Origin: a virus
IMG/VR virus record: IMGVR_UViG_3300036852_000375
Location: 1-31,179 of that record
Direction: 5' to 3' (one strand)
DNA: 31,179 nt
Below the pieces are notes generated by a model that saw only the letters and a list, made by a program, of their open reading frames with translations, ran no database searches and was not told the DNA's origin. The position numbers and the translations under genes were made by a program. Positions within the stretch are counted from its first letter, which is position 1, and the number at the start of each line of letters is the position of its first letter. This document shows positions 22,060 to 28,084 of this stretch, piece by piece.

Positions 22060-22509
22060 TCAGTTGAGCTCGTCCGACTCGTGGTCGTCCAGCGGGTCGC
22101 GCGGCTGGGTCCCGAGACGCTTCCGGGCGGCCCGGCCCTTCGCCTTGGAGCGGGCGCCAGCCTTCTGCCGCTTGCGGCGCATCTCGTCGATCCGGTCTTG
22201 GAAGGCCTTGCCTCCGATGGTCTCGAGGACGCGACGACGGAAGGTGGTGGCGAGGATGTCTTCCTTCAGGACGAGCTCCCCGGTGGCGGGATCTGGCCGG
22301 TAGATCTTCACCTTCGGCGTGTGCTTGCCGACCTCGTTGCCCAGGTCCATGTCGAGGAGCGTCCCGACAGTGGCCATGGGTTTCTTCTTCGGCCGTTTCT
22401 CAAGGCGGAACTCCCGCATGATGTCGGCGGCGAGCTCGCCCGTGACGGACGCCTCGATCGGCGGGGCTTCGACGAAGAGGACGGTATCTACGGCGGTGGA
22501 GTATCTCAT
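22060..22509 (-). CDS. Hypothetical basic protein (149 aa)
   Basis: The protein starts at ATG 22509, overlapping the previous stop as ATGA. The N-terminal half has strands (AVDTVLFVEAPPIEASVTGE) and a helix with MREFRLEKRPKKK; the C-terminal third is strongly basic (DRIDEMRRKRQKAGARSKAK) and ends acidic. Binding of DNA or RNA is likely from charge, but no family is recognised. It ends just before the promoter of the next operon. Confidence 0.65.
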   Translation of the reverse strand: MRYSTAVDTVLFVEAPPIEASVTGELAADIMREFRLEKRPKKKPMATVGTLLDMDLGNEVGKHTPKVKIYRPDPATGELVLKEDILATTFRRRVLETIGGKAFQDRIDEMRRKRQKAGARSKAKGRAARKRLGTQPRDPLDDHESDELN

Positions 22510-22715
22510 GGCTCGACCTCGAGGGTTCTGGGCGCGATCGCCCGGGTTGGGACGTGGCGGTTGGGGCAGCGGGGCCGGCGGCGATACCGGCCCGGCTTGC
22601 GTGGTTCGCTCGCGTGCCAGGCAAGGCGCCCGGCTTTATCCACCGCGCAGAGGCGCTCACAGGCGGGACAGATCCCTTCCCTGCGGAACGGCCAGCGACA
22701 CCCAGCGGTGGGCAT
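22506..22715 (-). CDS. Small zinc-finger protein, first gene of an operon
   Basis: The 69-aa protein has GICPACERLCAVDKAGRLAW and later RCPNRHV: a CxxC and a later Cys/His that could form a zinc site. It is rich in Arg and Pro and has no hydrophobic core. ATG 22715 lies 7 nt after TAGGAT, so translation is probably leaderless. It is coupled to the 149-aa gene by ATGA. Confidence 0.65.
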   Translation of the reverse strand: MPTAGCRWPFRREGICPACERLCAVDKAGRLAWHASEPRKPGRYRRRPRCPNRHVPTRAIAPRTLEVEP

Positions 22716-22722
22716 GGATCGA

Positions 22723-22752
22723 ATCCTATGCTTCGGGTTGACGTGCTGTCAA
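22723..22752 (-). promoter_or_regulatory. Promoter with perfect TTGAC-N5-GTCAA operator
   Basis: -35 TTGACA (22752-22747), 18-nt spacer, -10 TAGGAT (22728-22723), 7 nt to ATG 22715. The perfect palindrome TTGAC-GTGCT-GTCAA covers 22738-22752. Confidence 0.75.
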
Positions 22753-22772
22753 CTACGAATTTCGACGAGATG

Positions 22773-22786
22773 TCTACCATGGTAGA
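22773..22786. repeat. Palindrome TCTACCATGGTAGA, copy 2
   Basis: A 14-bp perfect palindrome lies in the divergent intergenic region, 20 bp upstream of the minus-strand promoter. It shares GCGCG directly after it with copy 3. Confidence 0.8.
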
Positions 22787-23010
22787 GCGCGCCGTGTTTG
22801 GGTGTTTTTACGCTGACTTCCCTCCATAAATTACCGACCTTGGGAAAACCAGTACCCGGCTATTGGCACATCGCACCACGAGTGATGGCGTTGAAAATCG
22901 CTGCACTACTACCGACGGTAGCGCGGGCGGTGGAGACACACTTGGCCCCACCTTTGCGATATGTCGGGCAAATGTGTTCAAAACTGAACACCGAAGGGGA
23001 ACCCCGAGCG
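22787..23010. promoter_or_regulatory. Divergent control region with several inverted repeats
   Basis: This stretch is richer in A and T than its surroundings and has no convincing gene. It holds CTACC-GAC-GGTAG (22909-22921), similar to the three-copy palindrome, and TGTTCA-AAAC-TGAACA (22975-22990), a perfect operator-like repeat just before the plus-strand gene at 23011. It lies between divergent units, where a phage switch is commonly placed. A clear plus-strand -35/-10 pair was not found. Confidence 0.5.
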
Positions 23011-23445
23011 ATGGACGAGCATGGGCAGGCAATGGTGCGGCGAACCGAAACGGCTTCGAGTCTCGAGCGTGATCCACGGACGCGCTCGGGGATCGGGGCC
23101 GTGGTCGAGGCGGTGACCGGCGGGCTCAAGGGGGAGCTCTCCGCCACCGACCTCGGCCAGTTGGTTCGGGCGGTCTGGACGGCGGGGCGGCGGGCGGCGA
23201 CTCCCCTGACCCGGGCGGGCGAGATCCCCGCCCAGCGGCCGCCGACCACTCCGGCGGGGATCGTGGCGTCGTGGACCTTGCCTATCCAAGGGGATGCGCG
23301 GGTCGTGCTCGAGGACCGGCGGGCCTGGTGTACGGCCATCCGGCTCCTGGTCGGCTCGCCCATCGCGGGCCAGATCCTCTCGACGGACCTGGTCCAAGAG
23401 CTCCAGGCGCACCTCCGCACCGGCCGGCCACGGCGGACCCCGTGA
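23011..23445 (+). CDS. Hypothetical protein of the plus-strand pair (144 aa)
   Basis: The frame is open further upstream, but G/C-rich third positions and likely coding start at ATG 23011. The protein has an Arg-rich N-terminal segment, a helix with GELSATDLGQLVRAVWTAGR, a Pro-rich linker and a C-terminal helical part (AWCTAIRLLVGSPIAGQIL). No HTH is evident and no family is recognised. It is transcribed away from the control region and coupled to the next gene by GTGA. Confidence 0.6.
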   Translation: MDEHGQAMVRRTETASSLERDPRTRSGIGAVVEAVTGGLKGELSATDLGQLVRAVWTAGRRAATPLTRAGEIPAQRPPTTPAGIVASWTLPIQGDARVVLEDRRAWCTAIRLLVGSPIAGQILSTDLVQELQAHLRTGRPRRTP

Positions 23446-23711
23446 GGGTCCTGGACGAGGCCGAGATTGCCAGCGTCATCAAGGGGCGCTGCCCCGAGTA
23501 CCCGGAGGACACCGCGATCGGGCTGTGGCTGTCGATCGTGGTGGCCTTCAGCATCCGGCTCTACCCGGAGGACCCGGCGGGGCGGATCGCCTGGGCCGGC
23601 ACCTGTGGCTGGAACATCGGGATCGCCCGTGGCCCGACTCCGATCGGTGAGGTCCTCCTGCGGTTGAGTCTCGGGGGGACCGAAGGCCCGGCGGATGTGA
23701 TCGGCCGCTGA
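23442..23711 (+). CDS. Hypothetical protein (89 aa), coupled to the previous gene
   Basis: GTG 23442 overlaps the previous stop as GTGA. The protein has a charged N-terminal helix (DEAEIASVIKGRCPEYPEDT), a hydrophobic segment (AIGLWLSIVVAFSIRLY) that could be a membrane span or buried helix, and a Gly-rich C-terminus. No family is recognised. The hairpin at 23714-23753 follows its stop. Confidence 0.6.
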   Translation: MRVLDEAEIASVIKGRCPEYPEDTAIGLWLSIVVAFSIRLYPEDPAGRIAWAGTCGWNIGIARGPTPIGEVLLRLSLGGTEGPADVIGR

Positions 23712-23713
23712 AC

Positions 23714-23753
23714 GGAGGGGAGACCCGGAGCAGGCCGGGCCCCCCTCCCCTCC
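23714..23753. terminator. GC-rich hairpin between convergent genes
   Basis: Outer arms GGAGGGG (23714-23720) and CCCCTCC (23747-23753) enclose an inner CCGG/CCGG stem. It sits 3 nt after a plus-strand stop and 19 nt beyond the end of a minus-strand gene. No long T run is present, so terminator activity is likely but not certain. Confidence 0.5.
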
Positions 23754-23771
23754 CTACCTAGCCTTCCTCTA

Positions 23772-23885
23772 TCACCATTTCCTGACGTCCGCGGCTCGCC
23801 CGGCGAGGCCGAAGACCAGCAAGACCCCGCCGATCCCGACTGCGGCGACAAGGACGATGAGACCCAACCAACCCCAATACGTCAT
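23772..23885 (-). CDS. Single-pass membrane miniprotein (37 aa)
   Basis: ATG 23885 has an excellent ribosome-binding site (GGAGGTGG about 5 nt upstream). The sequence is a long hydrophobic helix (YWGWLGLIVLVAAVGIGGVL plus LVFGL) with a basic C-terminal tail (RAADVRKW). It follows the 262-aa gene by 15 nt and is probably cotranscribed. A holin-like or superinfection-exclusion role is possible; sequence alone does not decide. Confidence 0.65.
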   Translation of the reverse strand: MTYWGWLGLIVLVAAVGIGGVLLVFGLAGRAADVRKW

Positions 23886-23900
23886 ATCCGCCACCTCCAC

Positions 23901-24689
23901 CTAACTGGCCTTGGCGGTAAGGGCGAGCGCCTTCTCTTCCAGCTGGTGCTTCAGCTTGTTCCGCGCCGCGGGGGCCATCACTTCCTCCATGAGCGGATGC
24001 GCCAGCACAAGGCGGGCGAGCTCCACGATGGCCGTGACATCCTTGGTCACCTGCACCCGCTTCAGGCTCCCGTCTGCCTGTTTGATCGTCACCCGCAGGT
24101 GCTCGAGGGTCTGGATCAGGGCCTCCCCGAGCTTCTCCGGGATCTCGCGGACCCGGGCCGACTCCGGTGTGACGGCCGCCCGCCAGGCCAGGTACACCTG
24201 GCGGAAGCTCGCCACGTTCGCCTCGAGGGCCATGACCGGGGAATGGAACTCCTTCCCGCCGATCGTGACCGGGTTCTTGGTGTCCACCTTCAACTCCCCG
24301 GTCCGCCACCGCCGGAGCTCCCAGCGGGCCAGGGCCACGTAGCGGGCGGCCGGACCGGTCCCCCCCGAGGACTTGTCAGCCTTCCGGGCGTAGCCGTGGG
24401 CCCCGGGCAGGTTGGCGGAGATGATCTCGGCGATCTTGCGGCGCCGGATCCCGAGGCCGACGCACCGGGCGGCGGTCTGGATGGCCCGGGCATAGCCGAT
24501 AGTGCGGGTCTCCTGGTCCCGGACCCCCCGGACCACCAGGACCAGCTGCTCGAGGGCCTCCTCGGCCTTGGCTGGATCGGTTCCGGTCCGGATGTCATCC
24601 TCGGTGACCTTGACCGTGCCGGAGGACCAGAGACTCCGCTCGCTGCGCGTGATCTTCTTTTTGCGTGCAGGCTTCGCTTTCCTCGTCAT
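23901..24689 (-). CDS. Hypothetical basic helical protein (262 aa)
   Basis: The N-terminus is very basic (RKAKPARKKKITRSER). The body is helical: DPAKAEEALEQLVLVVRGV, then AARCVGLGIRRRKIAEIIS, which could be a helix-turn-helix, a central part with Trp/Arg-rich ALARWELRRWRTGELK, and a long C-terminal helix. No family is recognised. The gene faces away from the integrase across a 261-bp control region. That position and the basic helical nature fit a DNA-binding regulator or replication accessory factor, but this is inference. Confidence 0.7.
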   Translation of the reverse strand: MTRKAKPARKKKITRSERSLWSSGTVKVTEDDIRTGTDPAKAEEALEQLVLVVRGVRDQETRTIGYARAIQTAARCVGLGIRRRKIAEIISANLPGAHGYARKADKSSGGTGPAARYVALARWELRRWRTGELKVDTKNPVTIGGKEFHSPVMALEANVASFRQVYLAWRAAVTPESARVREIPEKLGEALIQTLEHLRVTIKQADGSLKRVQVTKDVTAIVELARLVLAHPLMEEVMAPAARNKLKHQLEEKALALTAKAS

Positions 24690-24950
24690 TCAGCGCCTCC
24701 CTTGGCTTGGTGGGGTGGATGAAGTGCGGCGGATTTCCTGCGTCGGCGTGCATAGACTGCGCCGATGTTTTCGGCCTGACATCGCCTGATTTTTCATGCG
24801 GTTAGAAACGCTCGGTTTCTCTGACCGGGACATTCTACCGTGTCGTTTCTACCACAGAGCGTGTCAGTCTTACATCACCACTCAACACCCGGCGAGGAGA
24901 TAAGGTGTGGGCATGGGACCTGCACAGATCGTCCTGGTATGGAGGGCCCC
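24690..24950. promoter_or_regulatory. Divergent integrase control region, candidate attP
   Basis: No gene is evident in these 261 bp. They contain CGATGT-N10-ACATCG (24763-24784), AGAAAC-GCTCG-GTTTCT (24804-24820), and a direct repeat TTCTACC at 24833-24839 and 24847-24853. Such repeats next to an integrase gene suggest arm-type sites, a core attP, or operators for both directions. The TCTACC repeats equal one arm of the CTCTACCATGGTAGAG palindrome. No consensus promoter could be assigned with confidence. Confidence 0.4.
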
Positions 24951-25130
24951 ATGGCAGACCGAGAACCTCTCCGTAACCGTCCGAATGTATTACTCTTTAT
25001 TGGTGTTTACCGATCGAAGAAGGCCCCACAGAACCGCCCCGCGAGCGTCATCTCCCTGGTCGAGCGTCTGACGAAGCGTGTCAGGCCAGCGGCCAAGGCG
25101 GCGCGGCCGGCCACCAGCGAGGAGGCGTAG
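24951..25130 (+). CDS. Small basic protein upstream of the integrase
   Basis: ATG 24951 follows GGAGGG at normal distance. The 59-aa protein has NVLLFIGVYRSKKAPQNRP, a short helix (ASVISLVERLTKRV) and a basic, Ala-rich C-terminus. Third-position G/C is low in the first third and high afterwards. It ends 2 nt before the integrase, so the two are one unit. A recombination directionality factor (excisionase) is possible by size and position, but no family is recognised. Confidence 0.5.
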   Translation: MADREPLRNRPNVLLFIGVYRSKKAPQNRPASVISLVERLTKRVRPAAKAARPATSEEA

Positions 25131-25132
25131 GC

Positions 25133-26164
25133 ATGGGCCGTGCACTGGTGCCGCGCCAGAGCCCTGACGCCATGCGCCTGACCCAACTCAAGAGCGACTG
25201 CCTGGCCCACCTGGCGGCCCTGGGCCGGGCGAAGGGCACGCTCGAGAGCTACGACACCACCTTCTCGCAGTTCATCGCCTACGTGACCACGGTACTTCGC
25301 CTGACGGACGATGCGGCCCACTTCAACCAGGAGCGGCTGATCGGCTTCATGGCCCACCTCCACCAGTGCGGGGTCAGCCCCAACACCATCAAGGCCCGGC
25401 TGTCCGCCATGGGGGCCTTCGCCCGCTACGGGGCCATCCGGAAGGACCATCGCCGCCAGCCGGTCGTCCCGGTCAACCCCCTGGTGGGGCTCGAGCGCCC
25501 CAAGGGCCGGAAGGCGCCCGAGAAGTATCTGCTCCCGGCGGAGCTCCGGGCCTACCTCGAGGTGGCACGACCGGCGCGGGTGTCGATCGTCCGGGATGTC
25601 CTGGTCGATACCGGGCTCCGGGTGTCTGAGCTCTGCGCGGCCAACGTGGGCGGGATCCGCCGGCTCGGCGCGGTGACCGCGCTCGCGGTGGTGGTCAAGG
25701 GCGGCCACTCCGACGAGGTCCCCCTGTCCCCAGCTGTCGCTGCGGGGCTCCGGGACTGGCTCGCCCGCCGGGAGAAGGGGCGGGGGGTGGAGCTCCTCCC
25801 CGAAGAGCCCCTCTTCATCGACCAGCATGGGCTGCGCTACAACCGGACGGGGATGGCCGCGATGCTGGCCCGGATCGGGTGGGCCGCGGGGATCCGGCGC
25901 TTCATCGTGACCCCCCACGTGGTGCGGCACACCCTCGAGCTCATCCGCCGCCGGGCCAAGATCGACCCCGCAGTGCGGAGCCGGCTGCTCACGCATACCT
26001 CTTACACTTCGCTGACTTCCTACCAGCACGTCATGCCGGAGGAGCTCGACCAGGCCCGCGCCGCCCAGATCTCCGAACTGCAACGGTATCTGGGGTTATG
26101 CCACGAAATTATGCCACCCGCTCCAGAGGGTGACCCGCAACCCCCTGATTCTCCAGCACAGTAG
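25133..26164 (+). CDS. int: Tyrosine recombinase (phage integrase)
   Basis: The 343-aa protein has an N-terminal SAM-like core-binding domain (LAALGRAKGTLESYDTTFSQ to about residue 105) and a C-terminal catalytic domain with the full set of active-site residues: DTGLRVSEL (Arg163), VVVKGGHSDEVPL (Lys189), TPHVVRHT (His262, Arg265), LLTHTS (His288) and TSYQHV with Tyr297 as nucleophile. It joins phage DNA to host DNA at att sites through a covalent 3'-phosphotyrosine. The length and motifs suit the XerC/D-like and phage integrase group. GAGGAGG precedes the ATG. It lies on the plus strand while almost everything else is minus, with a divergent control region upstream. Confidence 0.9.
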   Translation: MGRALVPRQSPDAMRLTQLKSDCLAHLAALGRAKGTLESYDTTFSQFIAYVTTVLRLTDDAAHFNQERLIGFMAHLHQCGVSPNTIKARLSAMGAFARYGAIRKDHRRQPVVPVNPLVGLERPKGRKAPEKYLLPAELRAYLEVARPARVSIVRDVLVDTGLRVSELCAANVGGIRRLGAVTALAVVVKGGHSDEVPLSPAVAAGLRDWLARREKGRGVELLPEEPLFIDQHGLRYNRTGMAAMLARIGWAAGIRRFIVTPHVVRHTLELIRRRAKIDPAVRSRLLTHTSYTSLTSYQHVMPEELDQARAAQISELQRYLGLCHEIMPPAPEGDPQPPDSPAQ

Positions 26165-26177
26165 CATTCCAGGTCTT

Positions 26178-26456
26178 ATGCAACGGCCGAGTGAGACGCC
26201 CATGATTCCGCCTACTTACGCACCAGAATGGATGCTACTTCACCCCGCGTTACAGGCCGTGGCAGTATCCACTCGTCAGGTGCGGAGGCATCGGGTCCAT
26301 GCGGTCGGGGAGGGCGGCCCGAAGTGGACGCGGTGTCATCGGCTGGCCGCCGGCCTGCTGCTCACGGGCGACCCGGCCCTGGTCACTTGCCGGATGTGTC
26401 GGGCCCTGGCCCGCCTCTACCATGGTAGAGCGCGGCGGTCAGAGCTCGAGCCATAG
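26178..26456 (+). CDS. Small zinc-type protein after the integrase
   Basis: Possible starts are ATG 26178 (chosen), ATG 26202 and GTG 26130. The C-terminal half has RCHRLAAGLLLTGDPALVTC then RMC: a Cys pair, a DPxxVTCxxC element and a His that fit a small zinc-binding fold I know from phage miniproteins. The palindrome at 26415-26430 lies inside its last codons. The gene converges with the minus-strand gene ending at 26439, overlapping by 18 nt. Confidence 0.55.
   Translation: MQRPSETPMIPPTYAPEWMLLHPALQAVAVSTRQVRRHRVHAVGEGGPKWTRCHRLAAGLLLTGDPALVTCRMCRALARLYHGRARRSELEP
26415..26430. repeat. Palindrome CTCTACCATGGTAGAG, copy 3
   Basis: A 16-bp perfect palindrome lies near the 3' end of the small zinc-type gene and just past the convergent minus-strand stop. 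It is followed by GCGCGGCGG, like copy 2 (GCGCGCCG). Confidence 0.8.
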
Positions 26457-26648
26457 CTGGCCGCCCGGCGGGATCCGGCGCTGCGGCATCGGCCGGCGCT
26501 CCCAGACCCCCAGAGGCGGAAGGTTGTGGATCCCCGGGTAGCGATCGGAGTCGAGCTCGCGGTGCTGGCGCGGGCGGAAGGTGACGAGGGTGGTGCGCCC
26601 GTCCCGCTCGACGAGCTCGAGGCGGTCAACCGGCCGGAACGTGCCCAT
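26439..26648 (-). CDS. Small basic hypothetical protein
   Basis: ATG 26648 gives 69 aa; the longer frame above is only the shadow of the HTH gene. The protein has strands (DRLELVERDGRTTLVTFRPR) and a Pro/Arg/Trp-rich C-terminus (VWERRPMPQRRIPPGGQLWL). It overlaps the HTH gene by 23 nt and is the last gene of its operon. Function unknown. Confidence 0.6.
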   Translation of the reverse strand: MGTFRPVDRLELVERDGRTTLVTFRPRQHRELDSDRYPGIHNLPPLGVWERRPMPQRRIPPGGQLWLEL

Positions 26649-26865
26649 GTCGGAGCCCGACCCGGCGCTCGATTCCGTTCCAGCCGTGGTGATAGGTGGT
26701 GACGAAGGTGATGCGGTGGGCTCTGGCGGCCCGCTCAACCGTCTCCCAGTGGACTCCGAGGAACTGAGAGGCGCGGGCGATCGTGTAGCCCTGAGCGGCC
26801 ATGGCGCGGAGCTCGACGGCGTCGAGGGTCTCGGCGATGCGGCACTTTATGAGGCCGAACCTCAC
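26626..26865 (-). CDS. Small helix-turn-helix protein
   Basis: GTG 26865 overlaps the stop of a tiny upstream frame as GTGA. The 79-aa protein has a classic HTH at residues about 21-48 (AMAAQGYTIARASQFLGVHW, then ETVERAARAH): a helix, a turn around Gly-Tyr-Thr, and a recognition helix. It is like the DNA-binding part of MerR/Xis-type or resolvase-type proteins. As a compact regulator under a palindromic promoter it may control that promoter or act as an excision factor; this is inference. Confidence 0.7.
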   Translation of the reverse strand: MRFGLIKCRIAETLDAVELRAMAAQGYTIARASQFLGVHWETVERAARAHRITFVTTYHHGWNGIERRVGLRHGHVPAG

Positions 26866-26918
26866 AGCAGGACCCCCTGGCGGAGCCGACGGATGGCGTC
26901 CTGGTGGGCCGGATCCAT
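26862..26918 (-). CDS. 18-codon leader frame
   Basis: ATG 26918 lies 7 nt after the -10 TAGCAT, so the message would begin at or near this ATG. The tiny peptide (MDPAHQDAIRRLRQGVLL) ends in a GTGA overlap with the HTH gene. It may exist mainly to couple ribosomes from a leaderless start to the HTH gene. Confidence 0.5.
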   Translation of the reverse strand: MDPAHQDAIRRLRQGVLL

Positions 26919-26925
26919 GGGCCCT

Positions 26926-26955
26926 ATGCTACGGGCAATCTTGACACCGCGTCAA
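26926..26955 (-). promoter_or_regulatory. Promoter with perfect TTGAC-N5-GTCAA operator
   Basis: -35 TTGACG (26955-26950), 18-nt spacer, -10 TAGCAT (26931-26926), 7 nt to ATG 26918. Perfect palindrome TTGAC-ACCGC-GTCAA at 26941-26955. Confidence 0.7.
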
Positions 26956-26957
26956 CC

Positions 26958-27353
26958 TCACTGGCCCACCCGCCGGAGTTTCCAGTAGGCCGAGAGCGCG
27001 GCCTTCTGCTCCTCGACGGATCCGCAGGAGCAGGCGGTGAACCGGCAGGCCCCGTCATGGCCCTTGCTCGAGGCCAGCCGGTCCGCGGCGGCGAGCCTGC
27101 GATACAGTTCCGCCATCTCTCCCGCCCTCAGAGGGTCACGATTCAATTGCTCTGTGGCGCTGGCGAGGCGGGCCGTCAACTCCTTCACCGCGCCCTCGGT
27201 GTGGGCGACCATGTGCTCATGTACCGCTTCCGCCGTGGCGTGAAGTTGGCCTTTCCAGTCCAAGAACTCTGGTCCGGCTGAATCTAGCAACGCTATGATT
27301 GTTGCAATCTCATCCTCGTATTTGCGCGCCGCCTCCACCGCCGCGTCGCTCAT
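26958..27353 (-). CDS. Hypothetical helical protein with Cys cluster
   Basis: ATG 27353 is chosen because AAAGGAG lies about 7 nt upstream; GTG 27401 would overlap the previous gene instead. The 131-aa protein is mostly helical (AARKYEDEIATIIALLDSAG, then a His-rich helix with AVHEHMVAH and a long Ala/Leu helix). A C-terminal CRFTACSCG cluster may bind metal. It is the last gene of the 28.0-kb operon. No family is recognised. Confidence 0.65.
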   Translation of the reverse strand: MSDAAVEAARKYEDEIATIIALLDSAGPEFLDWKGQLHATAEAVHEHMVAHTEGAVKELTARLASATEQLNRDPLRAGEMAELYRRLAAADRLASSKGHDGACRFTACSCGSVEEQKAALSAYWKLRRVGQ

Positions 27354-27397
27354 CTTGGGCTCCTTTCTCTTCCAGCCTATAAGATCACCTTGGCTCA

Positions 27398-27838
27398 TCA
27401 CGCCTTCTCCCCCGGGGCGCGGAGGGCTGCTGCCGGAATCATGTAGTAGCCTTCGGGATCGTCCATGATGTAGCGTCCCGAGTGCTTGATCCGCTCCCGC
27501 TCCCCCTCGACCGCTCGCGCGATGTCTTGCTCGGCCTTGATCGCGGCATGCGCGAGTTGACCGCCGAACGTTTCAGCGGCATCCCCGAGAGCCTCCTCGA
27601 CCGCCCGCGCTTTCATCTCGGCGATGTTCTCTTCGGGCGATAGTCCAGGATGGAAGCCAATTGCGACGAACCGCTTGACCGATTCCTCGTCCTTCTCAGC
27701 AACCGCCCGCGCGATGGCGGCGTCAATCACGGTAGTCAAAATCGGGATCAGCACCTCAGACTTGTACCACTCAGCATCCGGTGGCGGGCATTGCCTGAAG
27801 AACTCCTCAGCCGCCCGCCGGCTGGCCTCCGTCTTCAC
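27398..27838 (-). CDS. Hypothetical protein (146 aa)
   Basis: GTG 27838 overlaps the previous stop as GTGA. The protein is alpha-helical and acidic in the middle (ESVKRFVAIGFHPGLSPEEN, AEMKARAVEEALGDAAETFG) and ends with a Tyr-rich element (GRYIMDDPEGYYMIPAAALR). No family is recognised. It is the second gene of the operon driven by the promoter at 28056-28084. Confidence 0.65.
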   Translation of the reverse strand: MKTEASRRAAEEFFRQCPPPDAEWYKSEVLIPILTTVIDAAIARAVAEKDEESVKRFVAIGFHPGLSPEENIAEMKARAVEEALGDAAETFGGQLAHAAIKAEQDIARAVEGERERIKHSGRYIMDDPEGYYMIPAAALRAPGEKA

Positions 27839-28032
27839 TGGCGCCCGGTCTTCGCGTCTCGCTCTTCCTGCTCGCGGTGCAGGCGCTCGCCGTCGGCCAG
27901 GTGGCGGCACTTCTGGTTGTGAAACCACCCCTTGCACTCCTGGTCACAGCTGACCGCCTTGCCGTCGTCCCCGATGGTCACGGCGTAGTGGCGGTCGCCC
28001 TTGCTCGAGAGAACTTGAACGGTGCGGGCCAT
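27835..28032 (-). CDS. SWIM-like zinc-finger protein
   Basis: The 65-aa protein has CDQECKGWFHNQKCRHLAD at about residues 29-47, a C-x3-C-x8-C-x-H pattern like a SWIM zinc finger (CxCx(n)CxH). SWIM domains bind DNA or protein and occur in phage proteins. A strand pair precedes it (VQVLSSKGDRHYAVTIGDDG). It starts at ATG 28032 with AAGGAGGG upstream, and is coupled to the next gene by GTGA. Confidence 0.7.
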   Translation of the reverse strand: MARTVQVLSSKGDRHYAVTIGDDGKAVSCDQECKGWFHNQKCRHLADGERLHREQEERDAKTGRQ

Positions 28033-28055
28033 GGTGTGCTCCCTCCTTGTCGGCT

Positions 28056-28084
28056 ATCCTATCCTTCGGTTGACGCTCTGTCAA
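28056..28084 (-). promoter_or_regulatory. Promoter with perfect TTGAC-N5-GTCAA operator
   Basis: -35 TTGACA (28084-28079), 17-nt spacer, -10 TAGGAT (28061-28056). The perfect palindrome TTGAC-GCTCT-GTCAA (28070-28084) lies inside the last codons of the multi-HTH gene, whose stop overlaps the -10. Unlike the other three sites, a 23-nt leader with AAGGAGGG follows before ATG 28032. Confidence 0.7.

Noticed and set aside
22975-22990. LexA box
   Set aside because: TGTTCA-AAAC-TGAACA has GTTC...GAAC order, opposite to the GAAC-N4-GTTC LexA box of Gram-positive bacteria, and does not match CTGT-N8-ACAG.
25007-26083. Minus-strand frame opposite the integrase
   Set aside because: The recombinase catalytic residues on the plus strand are complete, and the minus frame is a GC-driven shadow.
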